64,000 nt of DNA from Datisca glomerata (Eukaryota; Streptophyta; Magnoliopsida; Cucurbitales; Datiscaceae), in contig QANY01000261.1 of NCBI GenBank assembly GCA_003255025.1, forward strand, positions 1,239,541 through 1,303,540, read 5' to 3'. Within the stretch, counting starts at the first letter, position 1. Each line of letters begins with the position of its first letter. This document shows, piece by piece, positions 32,351-44,253 of the stretch. Under the pieces are notes generated by a model, which saw only the letters and a list, made by a program, of their open reading frames with translations, was not told the DNA's origin and did no database searches. The position numbers were made by a program, and so were the translations under genes.

Positions 32351-34880
32351 AAAAAGTAAAATATTTAAGACTTAAAGGCATAGCCACAAATTCCAAATCA
32401 GTCAACCAATCTTTGATAATAAGACTGAACAATCTGACGTAATTGAATCACCAAAGGAATCAGATTTTCAAGCAACCTTGCCTCCATTATATCCCCAACT
32501 TTTAGTTTTAAATTTAGGCGCTCTAAAAAAAGAACACAAGCATGATTGGGAGGGTTTAACCCAACACATGAATGACCCAATCAATCTCAATAGACGCAAT
32601 AGGTTCAAAGAAAAATCATCATTGCTGAATGAAAGACGTTCATGCAAGAATTTGGAGCTGATATATTTTTTCTTGATTATATTGAGCATATTTATGAAAA
32701 TAATATTAAAGTAATTGCTAAGACCAAACGAGTCAAGGAAGGTTGGGTGACTGCTAGTCATCCCCCACCTGAAAGTTTTTAATTAATTACAAAAATTCTT
32801 TAATCACAGCTTCTCCTTTTAAGATTTCAAAGGAAGAAGAACCCAATAAGAAATTGTTGAACAACTTAATTACACTAATCAAAGTTTAATAAAAATAGGA
32901 AAAGAAATAGAAAATTGAGAATAAGATTGATGGTCTTCATGAACCTAAACCTAATGAATCTTTGAAAGAAACTCATTTAATAAATATTTCAGATAAAATT
33001 GCTTTGAATATTGTTCCCCTCAATAAAAATATTGATAAATGCTTCAAGAATTAAAGAAATCTTGTTGAGTCATCTTCTTCTTGTTTAGGTAAATAACCAA
33101 GATAGTAGTTCTGAATCAAAAAGCCATAGATCTGATTCCACCTATGGATCATCCATGATACACGAGTCTTCAACCATTCACAATATTGAAGAAACATTTA
33201 AGAATTTAGAAATTAATAAATTAGAAAGGAAGTGGCATAAAAAGCCTTTTCCTCCAGATATTCAAATTACCGAATCTTCTTTAGTTAATCAATTTTTTGT
33301 TTCTACAGAAAAATTCTATGAATGGAATATTGATGGTCTTTCAGAATAGTAAGTCCTCAATAAATTATAGCACATGGCTATGGTAACCAACAGTTACATC
33401 ACGACACACAATTTGCCTCACTATGAGGTAATGAAGCTTTTAGTCACAAGATTCACATGAATGCTTCATTCTTGGTGGAAAAAACATCTCTCTCAAGAAT
33501 CTAAAAATACCATCCTTACAGCAATAAAGATTGTTGCTAACTGAATCTCAATTCTTGTATAAGGTCAAGAACGAATGCTTGATGTCATTCACACATTCTT
33601 CTACACAATAACAGAACATTTCATTGGAACGTCAAGTAATGTTACTTCACGCATCCATGACCAATTAACCAATCTTAGGTGTCCTACCCTAAGGGATTTT
33701 GACTGGTAAAAAAATATATTTTTGTCCATAGTAATGTCAAGTGATGATAGTAATCAACACTTTAATTCATCAATGGCCTACCAAATTTGTTTGCCCATAA
33801 AATTAGAACAGTCTTTAGTGATGACCTAGGAAATATAGACTATAATAGTCTCACCTACGGTACAATTATCACTACAATATAAAAAAGAAGGTCTAAGAAT
33901 GTGTACATACATGAAAATTAATAAACAAATTAAAAAAGGAAAGAAAACTGCTAAATACAAATTAGGCAATATTTGTGAGCAATATGAATTACCCGTTATT
34001 GCTCATTCCCAAAAAAATAGAAAAAAATTACATCTTAATCCTAAAATAATTTACAAACCTTATAGGAAAAAAATACCACAAACAGAAACATAAAAATTTT
34101 GATAAATACTTTTCTAAGAATAAAAATTATTCAAAAATAAAATTTAATAAAACAATTGTTGATAAAAGTAAAATTAAGTGTTTTTAATATGGCCAGAATT
34201 GTCATTTTTCCAACACTTACCACGTAAAAAATAAAATTAAGCAATTAAAAATCTCTGAAGAATATAAACATGAATTGTTTAGAATTATAGAAACCATAAA
34301 TTATTATGAAAGGAGTAATGAAGATTTAGGATAATTTTAATCTCCTGAATCTGACGAATCAAACTCTTCAAGTTTTGACAGTGATTCTCCTAACATCTCT
34401 TTTTGGGGTGCAGGGATAGCTTTTTTAGAAAAATATTAATGTTTTAAATATAAATAAAGAATTATAAATTTTTTTATTATATTTAATTAATAAAATAGAA
34501 AATCCCTAATTAAAACAAGAATACCTTGAAAGACTTAGAAAGGTAATTAAAAAAAATACTAAGTCTAATAATAGCACCGCAGGCTTTTCATAAACCTTTG
34601 AAAAATTCAACAAAGTTAAAGGTAAGGAAAAAGAAGTTACTTTACAAGAACTTCAAAAATAAATAAAAAATATTAAAATTGATATAAAAGAATTAAAATA
34701 TTCAAACACAAAAATAACAAAAGAATTTAATATTTTAAAAATAGAAATTTTAATTAATAATAATGAATCCAGTGAACTAAGAGAACCTAGGAAATTCCAA
34801 TTTTCTGATAATGAAGAACTTGTTGTCAAAATCCAAGATGGTGACAACTTCCTTCAAATCCTTAATCACATAAAAATAAA
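32351..34880 (+). pseudogene. Coat protein region of copy E
   Basis: Pieces at 32478-32714, 33155-33349 and 33899-34093 align with B and C. The zinc knuckle (about 34173-34218) has a frameshift and a Tyr for Cys. The acidic and Cys-cluster stretch (34290-34440) is degraded. The region lies wholly in the left arm of the E/F inverted repeat. Confidence 0.72.
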
Positions 34881-35112
34881 AAATGACACATAACGGTCAA
34901 AATAATAATGCAAGATTTCGATTTCACTTCAATGGCTCTTATTGACTTAAGAGCTTATTTGAATTGTATGTAGGAAGGACTCATTTCTACCAAGTACTTC
35001 AAGAAGATAAAAGAATCTTTTATCTTCTGCTAATGGTACTAGAATGCATATCAATTATGAAATCCCAAAGGTTCATATTTTTCAAGACAATGTATGTTTT
35101 AAAACATCAGTT
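34881..35112 (+). pseudogene. Protease fragment of copy E
   Basis: Reads LIDLRAYLNCM, so the DSG triplet has become DLR. The fragment runs to the junction at 35112, about 100 bp further than the matching point in F, and this extra sequence forms the loop between the two arms. Confidence 0.68.
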
Positions 35113-35290
35113 GTCTTTGTCTTTTTGAAGTACTAGGTAGGAACCAATTCTGCATACAATTCAAATCAACTCCTGAATCAATAAGAGTCATTGAAGTGAA
35201 ATCAAAATCTTGAATTATTATTCTGACCATTATGTGTAATTTTTTTAATTTTGATGTGATTGAGGATTTGAAATAAGTTGTCATCATTTT
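35113..35290 (-). pseudogene. Protease fragment of copy F
   Basis: Carries an intact LIDSGVDLNCMQ active-site block (within 35099-35287) and breaks off a few codons later at the E/F junction. Confidence 0.68.
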
Positions 35291-37740
35291 TTATTTTGAC
35301 AACAGGTTCTTCATCATCATCAGAAATTGGAAATTTACTAGATTCTCCTAGTTCACTAAATTCGTGACTTTTAATTAAATTTTCTATTTTTAAAAGATTT
35401 AATTCTTTTTTTATTTCTATGTTTAAATATTTTAATTATTTTATTTCATTTTTAATATTTTTTATTTCTATTTGAAGTTCTTGTAGAGTAACTTATTTTT
35501 CCTTTTCTTTAATTTTGTTGAATTTTTCAAGAGTTTGTGAAAGGCTTACAGTATTATTATTAGACTTAGTATTTTCTTTCTTTTGAATTACCTTCCCAAG
35601 TCTTTCAATGTATTCTTTTTTGAGTTCAGGATTTTCAATTTAACTAATTAAATCTAATAAAAGATTTTCTTGTTCTTCATTTTTATTTAAAATATTAATA
35701 TTTTTCTTACAACAGCTATCCTTACATCCCATAGAGATGTTTGGAGAATCACTATTAGAGTTTGAAGAGCTTAATTTATCAGATTCGGAGAAATTAAATT
35801 CTTCTAAATCTACATTACTACTTTCATAGTAATCAATTGATTCAATAATTCTAAACAATTCTTGTTATTCCTCGTCACAGATTTTTAATTCATTAATTTT
35901 ATTTTTAACTTAGCAAGTGTTGGAAAAATGATCATTCTGGCCATATTTAAAACACTTAGTTTTACATTTATCAATAAAAATTTTATTGAATAATTTTTTT
36001 TCTTAGAAAAGTATTTGTCAATATTTTTATTTTTGTGAAATTTTTTTCCTACAAGTTTTGCAAATTCTTTTAGGATTAAGATGAGAATTTTTCCAATTCT
36101 TTTAGGAATGAGCAATAGCAGGTAATCCATATTACTCACAGAAATTTCCTAATTCGTATTTGGCAGATTTCTTTTTTTTTTAATTTATTTATTAATTTTC
36201 ATTTCTTTACACATTCTTAGACCTTTTTTATTGTAGTGATAATAATACAGTAGGTTAGACTATTATAGTCTATATTTCCTAGGTAATCAATATGGATTTC
36301 TATAATTTTGTGGGTAAATAAATTTGGTTATCCATTTATGACTTTTTCTTTAAAATATGCTTATTACTATCATCCCTAAACATTACTCTAGACAAAAATA
36401 CATTTTTGTACCAGTCAAAGTCGCTTAGGGTAGAACACCAAAGATTGGTTAATTGGTCATGGATACACAAAGTAACATTACTTGTTGTTCCAATGGAATG
36501 TTCAATTATTATGTAGAAGAGTATATCAATGGCATCAGGCATTGTTTCATGATCCTCTCTAAGGATTAGGGTTCCTTCAGCATCAATCTTTATTGTTGTA
36601 TGGATGATATTTTTAGATTCTTCAGTGAGATACTTTTCCCACCAAGAATGAAGCATTTCTGTGATTCCTGTGAATAAAAGATTTATTGCCTCATTGTGAG
36701 GTAAAATGTGTGTGGTAATGTAATTATTGGCTACCATAGCCACGTGTTGTAATTTATTGAGGACTTCTTGTTCAGAAAGCCAATCAACATTCCATTCATA
36801 TAATTCTTCTGGAGAGCCAGAAAATTGATTAACTAAAGAATATTCAATAATTTGAATATCGGCAGGAATAGGCTTTTTATTCCACTTCATTTCAAGTTTT
36901 TTAATTTCTAAATTCTTAAAATTTTCTTCAATATTTGTGTATGTATGAATATTCGTGGACTATGGATGATTGATAGGTAGAATCAAACCTATGACTTTCT
37001 GATTTAAAACTATTGTCTTGGTTAATTACTTTAATAGAAGAAGATGACTCGGCAGATTTATTCTTCAATTCTTAAAGTATTTTATCAATCTTTTTATTAA
37101 GGGGAACAATATTTAAGCCAGATTTATCTGAAAGATTTATTAAAGTACTTTCTATATGAGATTCATTAGGTTTAGGTTCATGAAGATCATCAACCTTATT
37201 CTCAATTTTATTTGGTTATTTTCCTATTGCTATTAAACTTTGATCAGTGTAATTAAGTTGTTCAACAACTTTTTTTATTGGGTTCATCTTGCTTTGAATA
37301 TTAAAAAGAGAAGTAGTGATTAAAGAATTTTTATGATTAATTAAAATGTTTTCAAGTGGAGGACAGCTAGTAGTCACCCAACTGGAGTCTTCCTTGACCC
37401 ATTTGGTCTTATAAATTACCTTATTATTATTTTTGTAAATATCCTTGATATAATCAAGGAAAAATATATCAACTTAAAATTCTTGCACGAACGTCTTCTA
37501 TTCAACAAAGATAATTTTTTTTATCTATATTGTATTCCTATTGTGATTGGTTGGGTTAAACTCTCCCAATCAGGCGTGTATTTTTCGTTTAGAGTGCCTA
37601 AATTTAAAACTAAAAGTTGAGGATTTACAAGAGGTAAGATTCCTTGAAAATCATATTCAGGTTGTGATTCTATTTCGTCATATTGTTTAGTCTTATTATC
37701 AAAGATTGACTGATTGACTTGGGAATTTGTGGCTATGCCT
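35291..37740 (-). pseudogene. Coat protein region of copy F
   Basis: A 184-codon open stretch at 36336-36890 (MLHSWWEKYLTEESKN inside) is the best coat core in the window. The zinc knuckle at about 35916-35960 has Tyr for the second Cys and Asp for the Gly before His. The acidic stretch with a Cys cluster (MGCKDSCCKK) is open at 35640-35858. The amino half (36900-37740) is broken. Confidence 0.77.
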
Positions 37741-37771
37741 TTAAGTCTTAAATTTTTTATTTTTTATTTTC

Positions 37772-38743
37772 TTAATTCTTGGTCCAATTGATAGATTCTA
37801 AGATCTTGACTATTATTGATAGTGGATTCAGAAAAGGAACTCCTAGGAGTGCTAGACTAGCTAAACTCCCTAATTTGAGGATTAGAACTGAAAGATTAGA
37901 AATTAATTTTAACAATACCATCCATGTACTGTTGGATATAATTAATATCTTCATTTGGGCATTGAATTGGACTGGGTTGGCTTTCATTGGTTGAAAGCCA
38001 ATTTGTAGACAAAGTAATATCACACCACCCAATGGTTCTAGGAACTCTAAGATTAGCATTACTTTGGATAGATTGAATCTCAGGGTTTTATTTTTTTGAC
38101 TCCTATTCATGGCTTCGAAATTCATACTGGTTTTGGTGACTTTGTAATGTATTCTAAAAATCAAAGCTAGGGGTTGGGCACCTTCAAGGATTTGGTAACC
38201 ACTAGTTTTGATATTTGAAGTTAAAGATTTAAGAATATGTGAGTCTGATATACTAACAGACAAATATGGAGAACAATCAAAATGGATTGGATCATTACAA
38301 AGTGAAGATTCAAGTAATCCTAAAATAGTTTCATTAAAATTTGTAAATCTTGCATCATGCAAGGTTAACAAGACAGAGGTATTTAGGCATCTTTTTGTGA
38401 GTGGTTTAACTCCAATCTGGACTAAACCAAAGTGAAGGAAATTATATCCTTCTTTAATGTGATGTTTAATTGTATTAGGAGAAAGTAATTGACAAGTTTC
38501 ATGCTTTTTCCTAAGAGCATATATTTTTTCAATTATTTTTACATGACGTTGAAGCTTGAAGAAAGCAACAGACCATGTTGATTTATAAATTTTTTTACTA
38601 GGGATTTTGGGTATATTCCATACCCTATGATCTACATGATCATTTGCTAAATATTCAATGTGTTCATCATTAATTATGTCTCGTATTGTATTCATTGTAG
38701 GCTTATTTCTATAAGAAGAATTATTTCTATATAATCTACTCAT
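37772..38743 (-). pseudogene. Movement protein of copy F, 323-codon open frame with late frameshift
   Basis: Open from ATG 38743 to 37772. Roughly the first 225 residues are in the true movement frame, with the 30K-type core (LLTLHDARFTNFNETILG) and the SGYQILEGAQPLALIFRIHY block. After about NRSQKN the frame is shifted by one and reads a Leu/Ile-rich string that other copies show only in their alternative frame. The native carboxy part lies in the neighbouring frame. It is the only movement region with no stop in its core. Confidence 0.8.
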
Positions 38744-39234
38744 GACTCAAGATAACTAAATTATTCTTATAATTAAAAAATTTCATCATGTATTCGATTT
38801 CAAACCTGCTATAACTTCTACAAATCCTAAGAAGTCAATAGTCTCCCCTTTGCCTCTACAACTACCCTACCCTCGGGATTTACGTATATAAGAGGTCTTA
38901 GTAGGGTGCTTGAAGCAAACCTATTAGAAACTTATATGTCAGAATCACATATTAGAAAATCAAAGATTACAGAGAGATAATCAAGCATAAAATTAACCAG
39001 CCACTTGGGTGGAGAGTCAGATTAAATAAAAGTAATTATTCAAGTAAGTAATTAAGCAATTACAGCAATAACTAGCCACTTGGGCATTGAAGAATAATAA
39101 TTATGCAGGATAATTAAGCAATAGTAAATACTCTACCAGGTTTGACTTTAGTACCAAAAGAGGCATATTTACGTATAATTTAAGTAATTAAAGACAAGGT
39201 ATAGAAACAAGTAAAATTGTTATTGAGGCCTACT
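38744..39234 (-). promoter_or_regulatory. Leader of copy F
   Basis: Contains the leader ORF frame (ATG form, but with an early TAA), two 'agccacttgggc/ggc'-type motifs (about 38998 and 39078), and a degenerate primer site at 39145-39156. The promoter and hairpin end is missing, cut at the ORF2 fragment that starts at 39235. Confidence 0.65.
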
Positions 39235-39497
39235 TATATGTTCTCAAAATCATAACCATGGAGTATTGGAAAGACCATCCTTTAGGTCTAAAAAAATTTC
39301 AAATAAAAAACAATATAATTATTTTGACAATATTGATGTTTGGCATATGATTTTCCTGCATCAAAATAGTGATTTTCCTCATTCTTATTTTTTAAAGTTT
39401 GATAAAAATTTCAAAATTAGTTTTCCAATTTGGCTCTTAAGATGGTGGTCCATTCATGGTCCTGTCTTAGAACTTTTTCTACTTGATTTTCTATAAT
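39235..39497 (+). pseudogene. Isolated ORF2 fragment, plus strand
   Basis: An open 76-codon piece (39266-39496) with KQYNYFDNIDVWHMIFLHQN and LLRWWSIHGPVLELF matches the centre of ORF2 in B, C and K. It is wedged between two minus-strand leaders (F and G). It is less damaged than the same block in any full copy here. Confidence 0.72.
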
Positions 39498-39780
39498 AAT
39501 TATGCAGAATAATTAAGAATAGTAAATACCCTACCAAGTTTGACTTTGATATCAAAAGGGGTGAAATTGTGTATAATTTAAGTAATTAAAGACAGGATAT
39601 AGAAACAAGTAATATTGTTACTGGAGTAAGATTTAAACTTATAAATATTAAAGAAAGTGTTCCCACTCATTAATTAATGTTGAGGAAGAAGAAGAAAAGA
39701 TTACAAAAGAGGAGAAAGAAGAATGCTTTGTTTTCAAAAGAAATTTTTCTCTCAAAATTGTTAAGAGTGAAAACGAGCTC
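39498..39780 (-). promoter_or_regulatory. Leader remnant joined to the protease of copy G
   Basis: Includes the transcript-start region with the 'gagagaaa' block (39735-39760), half of the hairpin (about 39660-39680) and a degraded primer site (about 39543-39554). It joins the protease at 39781 with no RT or ORF2 between. Confidence 0.6.
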
Positions 39781-41551
39781 TTCCCGCATACAATTCAAAT
39801 CAGCTCCTAAGTCAATAGGAGCCATTGAAGTGAAATCAAAATCTTGGATTATTATTCTGACCATTATGTGCATTTGTTTCAATTTTGATGTGATTAAGGA
39901 TTTGAATAAAGTTATCATCATCTTGATTGTTGACAACATGTTCTTCAACCTCATTATCAGAAATTGGGGATTCACTAGGTTCTCCTCGTTCACTGGGTTC
40001 ATAATTTTTAATTAAATTTTCTATTTTTAAAATATTTAATTCTTTTGTTATTTATATTTTTGAATCTTTTAATTCCTTTATTTCATTTTTAATATTTTTT
40101 TTCAAGTTCCTGAAGAGTGACTTCATTTTCCTTTCCTTTAATTTTGTTGAATTTTTCAAGTGTTTGTGAAAGGCTTACAGTATTGTTATTAGACTTAGAT
40201 TTTTCTTTCTATTGAATTATCTTCCTATGTCTTTCAAGGTACTCTTATTTTAATTCAGGATTTTTAATTTTACTAAATAAATCTAACAAAAGATTCTCTT
40301 GTTCTTCATTTTCATTTAAAACATTGAAATTCTTTTACAATAGTTATCCCTGTATCACATAGAGATGTTAGGAGAATCAATGACACAACTTGAAGAGTTT
40401 GATTCATCAGATTCAATGGATTCAAATTCTCCTAAATCTTCATTACTAATTGTTTATCGTCATCAGAAATTTTTAATAAATTAATTTTATTTTTTACTTG
40501 GCAAGTGTTGAAAAATGACCATTCTGGCCACATTTAAAACATTTAATTTTACTTTTATCAACAAACTTTTTATTGAATTTTTACAATAATTTTTATTCTT
40601 AGAAAAGTATTTGTCAAAATTTTTATTTTTATTTTTTTGGAATTTTTTCCTATAAAGTTTGTAAACTCATTTAGGATTTAGATGGGAATTTCTCCTATAC
40701 TTTTAGGAATGAACAATAATATGTAATCCATATTGCTCATAGAAATTGCCTAATTCGTATTTGGCAGTTTTCTTTTCCTTTTAAATTTGTTTATTAACAT
40801 CCATTTCTATACACATTCTAAGACCTTCATTTTGTATTATAGTGATTATTGTACCTTAGGTGAGACTATTACAGTCTATATTTCCTAGGTCATCATCACT
40901 AAGGACTTTTCTAGTTTTGTGGGAAAACAAATTTGGTAAGCCATTGATGAATTTTTCTTTCCAAAATGGTTGATTACTATCATCCCTAGACATTACTCTG
41001 GACAAAAATACATTTTGTACCACTAAAAGTCACTTAGGGTAGGACACCAAACATTGGTTAATTGGTCATGGATTCATGAAGTAACGTTACTTGACGTTCC
41101 AATGAAATGTTCAATTATTGTGTAGAAGAGTATATTAATGACATCAAGCATTTTTTCCTGGATCCTCTCCAAGAATTGGGGTTCCTTCAGCATCAATCTT
41201 TATTACTGTAAAGATGGTATTTTTAGATTCTCCAGTGAGATATTTCTCCCACCAGGAATGAAGCATTCCTGTGAATCCTGTAACTAAAAGCTTTATTACC
41301 TCATTGTGAAGATTCATGAATTATGGATGATTAGTAGGTGGAATGTGACCTTTGGCTTTCTGAATCAGAACTACTATCTTGGTTAATTACCTTATCAGAA
41401 GAAGATAACTCAATAGATTTATACTTCAATTCTTGAAGCAATTTATCAATCCTTTATTGAGGTGAACTATTCTGAGAAGTTTTATCTGAAAGATTTATTA
41501 AAGGAGTTTCTTTCAGAGATTCATTAGGTTTAGGCTCATGAAGATCATCAA
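39781..41551 (-). pseudogene. Coat and protease remnants of copy G
   Basis: The protease reads APIDLGADLNCM, so the active Ser is Leu. The coat carboxy part is broken; the zinc knuckle at about 40500-40545 (reverse strand) keeps recognisable Cys/His spacing. The basic and acidic flanks resemble those of the other copies. A deletion at about 41315 removes the middle of the coat region. Confidence 0.7.
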
Positions 41552-41739
41552 TGTGGACTAAACCAAAGTGAAGGAAATTATATCATTCTTCAATGTGATG
41601 TTTAATTTCATTAGGAGAAAGTAATTAACAAGTTTCATGCTTTTTCCCATGAGCATATATTTTTTCAATTCTTTTTACATGATGCTGAGACTTGAAGGAA
41701 GCAACAGACCATGTTGATATGTAAATTTCTTTACAAGGT
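41552..41739 (-). pseudogene. Movement protein fragment of copy G, proximal to the insertion
   Basis: Encodes the stretch between the STWSVAS block and the beginning of the 30K core, with the downstream core deleted. Its continuation is at 42748-42897 on the other side of the insertion. Confidence 0.7.
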
Positions 41740-42747
41740 AATACAAGAGCTATGGTTGGGGAAACAAATCAAGAGCAATTTTTTCTGAGATGTTAGGGTA
41801 ATGCTCCAGCATGACACGATGCTTACCTATCTTGACTCTAATGGTATTCATCTCCACCTCTACTCTAACTATAATTGCCTCACGCTCCGCCATTTGTGCC
41901 TCAAAAGCTTTTATCCTATTGATTCTGAGATGATGTCTCTAAACCCTTCTGCATGTGTGAATATGAGGATGAAGCCAGTCTAAGTTCAATCCTATAGGGG
42001 GAGATCACCCCAGTTACCCAACAAGAGAGAAAGAGTGTGGGGGTCTGCGTCGTCATGATATGAATGATCTATGATGAAGAGAATCTGAGCCAACATCTTA
42101 AGAGACACCCGGCGGATCCTAGGGATTCCTTTCATGCTGCTGAAGCCGGTACGGGGGTGCGACAGCTCCGCCCTCTACAAGTACGAGAGTAGGATGTTGT
42201 CAATCATCAATTTGTGAAACTCCCCCATTACCTGGACAGTTGCTAGGTAAAAGAATCCAGATCAAAAGAAGAGTATTGGCCATTGTTAGCCAAGGTATCT
42301 CCATCTAATCCAACCTCGACAGTAGTGCTAGACCGGTACGATCCTCTATAGTGCTATGAGCATCCTGAGAAGACTACCGACGTGCCTCCCTCTAGACCCC
42401 CGCATTCTCTGCCGTCATTGGATGTACGGAAGGCTCACCTCGTGGCATGGATCATGCCCTAGTGGGAAGTCCAAAAATGTTAAAGTATGTGGTCCCAAGG
42501 GTGAGGTCAATCCCAATGTCATGCAAATCTTCCAAGGGAATATCAATACCAACTGAGCGTTCGCTCATAGATTCATGTCGCGAATTGGGAGATGAAAACT
42601 CAGGGGTATTTTGTGAAGACGTCGATGGAACCCTATTGAAAACAAGAATCAAGTCAGGAATGAAAAATCAGGGGTATTTTATGCAATTAATTCTATAACA
42701 TATAAACATATTAGGACAATCCTAATAAATCATGTTTCTACTGATGA
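41740..42747. other. Foreign 1-kb insertion with gene-like fragment
   Basis: Clearly higher GC than its surroundings and unrelated to the virus. It interrupts the movement gene of copy G at a single point. On the minus strand a frame from about 41930 to the TAG at 41748-41750 reads like a real carboxy terminus (MAERE...VEVEMNTIRVKIGKHRVM...LDLFPQP). A second minus-strand stretch of 66 codons lies at 42452-42652. I recognise no domain. There are no clear terminal inverted repeats or target duplication. It could be a captured host gene piece or part of a non-autonomous element. Confidence 0.5.
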
Positions 42748-43000
42748 GATGTATGATTTTTTTTTGTATATTCCATACCTATGATCTACATGATCTTCTA
42801 CTAACTATTCAAAATATTCTTCATTAATTATGTCTGGTATTGTATTTATTATAAACCTATTGCTACTAGAAGAATTACTTCTAAATAATCTACTCATGAT
42901 CAAGATATCTAAATTATTCTTATGATTGAAAATTTCATCATGTATTTTGATTCTCAAACCTGCTATGACTAATACAACCTCCTATAAAGTCACTCTTCTC
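42748..43000 (-). pseudogene. Movement protein start and leader end of copy G
   Basis: Movement ATG (reverse complement) is at 42895-42897, followed leftward by the first 45 or so codons (MSRLF...NIINEE block, degraded) up to the insertion. The leader end with the post-stop part of the leader frame lies at 42898-43000. Confidence 0.7.
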
Positions 43001-43078
43001 CACCTCTTCTGGTATCAAAGCCAAACCTGGTAGGATATTTACTATTCTTAATTACTCTAGATAATAATTGTTCTTGAA
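43001..43078 (+). promoter_or_regulatory. Short plus-strand leader piece with primer-binding site
   Basis: CACCTCTTCTGGTATCAAAG, then the 'aaacctggtagga' tail. The primer site (43010-43021) has one change (A for G). It abuts the minus-strand leader of G, forming a small head-to-head junction, and is cut at 43079 by a Ty3 element. Confidence 0.68.
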
Positions 43079-44206
43079 GTGTGATGTAGCAAAATTTGTG
43101 GATCAGTGTCTAACTTGCCAATAAGTGAAGGCTGAGTGCCAGCATCTTTCTGGCCTTTTACAACCTCTAGAGATACCCGAATGGAAATGGAAACATATTT
43201 TGATGGATTTTGTATCAGGATTGCCAAGGACGGTGAAAGGATATGATATAATTTGGGTTATAGTCGATCGATTGACTAAGTCTACTCACTTACTGCTAGG
43301 TCGTGTAACGTTTATAGTAGAAGATTAGGTGAAGTTACATGTGAGAGAAATTGTCAGACTGCATGGTGTACCTGTATCCATTGTATCAAATCGTGATCCA
43401 AGATTTATCTCAAAGTTTTGTCATAGTCTTCAAGAAGCTTTAGGTACTCAATTGAGTTTTAGTACAGATTTTCACCTTGAGACTGATAGTCAGTCGAAAG
43501 AACCATTCAGACACTTGAGGATATGCTTAGAGCGTGTGTTTTGGACTTCAAGGTTAATTGGAGTAATCAGTTGCATCTCGTTGAGTTTGCGTACAATAAC
43601 TGTTACCAGGCAATAATCGGGATGGCACCATTTGAAGCTTTAGATGGACGAAAGTGTCAGTTACCAATCCATTGGGATGAAGTTGGTGAAAGAAAGCTAT
43701 TAGGCCCAGATGTGGTTCAACAAGTGAATGATGCTATTTACAAAATTCAAGAAAGAATTAGAACCGCTCAGTGTCACCAAAAGAGTTATGTGGATATTCG
43801 TAGGAAGAACTTGGAATTTAAAGTGGGTGACAAAGTGTTTATAAAGATAGCTCCTATGAGGGGAGTTATGAGATTTGGAAATAAATGAAAGCTTAGTCCT
43901 CGTTATGGCTTACCGTGTGGCTCTACCGCCAGATTTGGTTGGAGTACATGATGTATTTCATGTCTCGATGTTGTGTAAATATATTTTTGAACCGTCCCAT
44001 GTTTTGAGTTATGAACCACTTCATCTACATTACGATCTAACTTATGAAGAAGTACCAATTCAAATACTTGACAAAAAGACTCAGGTTTTACGAACTAAAG
44101 AGATCCATTTGGTCAAGGTGCTTCGGAAGAATCATGAGGTTGAAGAAGCCACATCGGAACGCGAAGAAGAAATTCAGACTCTTTATCCAAACCTTTTTGA
44201 AGATTG
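43079..44206 (+). pseudogene. pol: Chromovirus integrase and carboxy-terminal region (Tekay/Del-like)
   Basis: Starts at the end of the integrase zinc-binding region (VAKFVDQCLTCQ). The integrase core follows in three frames (43125-43328, 43329-43616, 43523-43888) with [24 protein letters not shown] and LHLVEFAYNNCYQA. The first catalytic Asp block and the ETDSQSKE glutamate region are recognisable. The carboxy part (43875-44207) has VHDVFHVSMLCKY and ends in a chromodomain-like VLRKNHEVEEATSEREEEI. It inserts cDNA into chromatin. It is 5' truncated and frameshifted. Confidence 0.88.
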
Positions 44207-44240
44207 ACTCGAAAATATTTTCGAGGAAGAAAATTTTCAT

Positions 44241-44253
44241 AAAGAGGAGAGGA
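44241..44253 (+). other. Polypurine tract of the Tekay-like element
   Basis: AAAGAGGAGAGGA immediately precedes TGTAAGACCC, the standard LTR start in this lineage. Confidence 0.75.

Larger units (their letters stand above)
31447..35112 (+). mobile_element. Endogenous pararetrovirus copy E
   Basis: Plus-strand copy with movement, coat and most of the protease. It stops at 35112, where copy F begins on the other strand, tail-to-tail. With F it forms a large inverted repeat. It shares the ATG form of the leader ORF and several leader variants with F, so the two are close relatives. Confidence 0.86.
35113..39234 (-). mobile_element. Endogenous pararetrovirus copy F
   Basis: Minus-strand copy with leader (39234-38744), movement protein, coat protein and the start of the protease. 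It mirrors copy E around 35112. Its movement region is the longest open stretch in the window. The leader has a degraded primer site (reverse complement TGGTACTAAAGT at 39145-39156) and no TATA. Confidence 0.86.
39498..43000 (-). mobile_element. Endogenous pararetrovirus copy G, split by a 1-kb insertion
   Basis: Minus-strand copy. It has leader end and movement amino-terminal part (43000-42748), foreign insertion (42747-41740), movement piece (41739-41552), coat (41551-39880), protease (39880-39781), then a direct join to a second leader (39780-39498). Large internal deletions occur at about 41551 and 41315. RT, RNase H and ORF2 are all missing between protease and leader. Confidence 0.82.
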
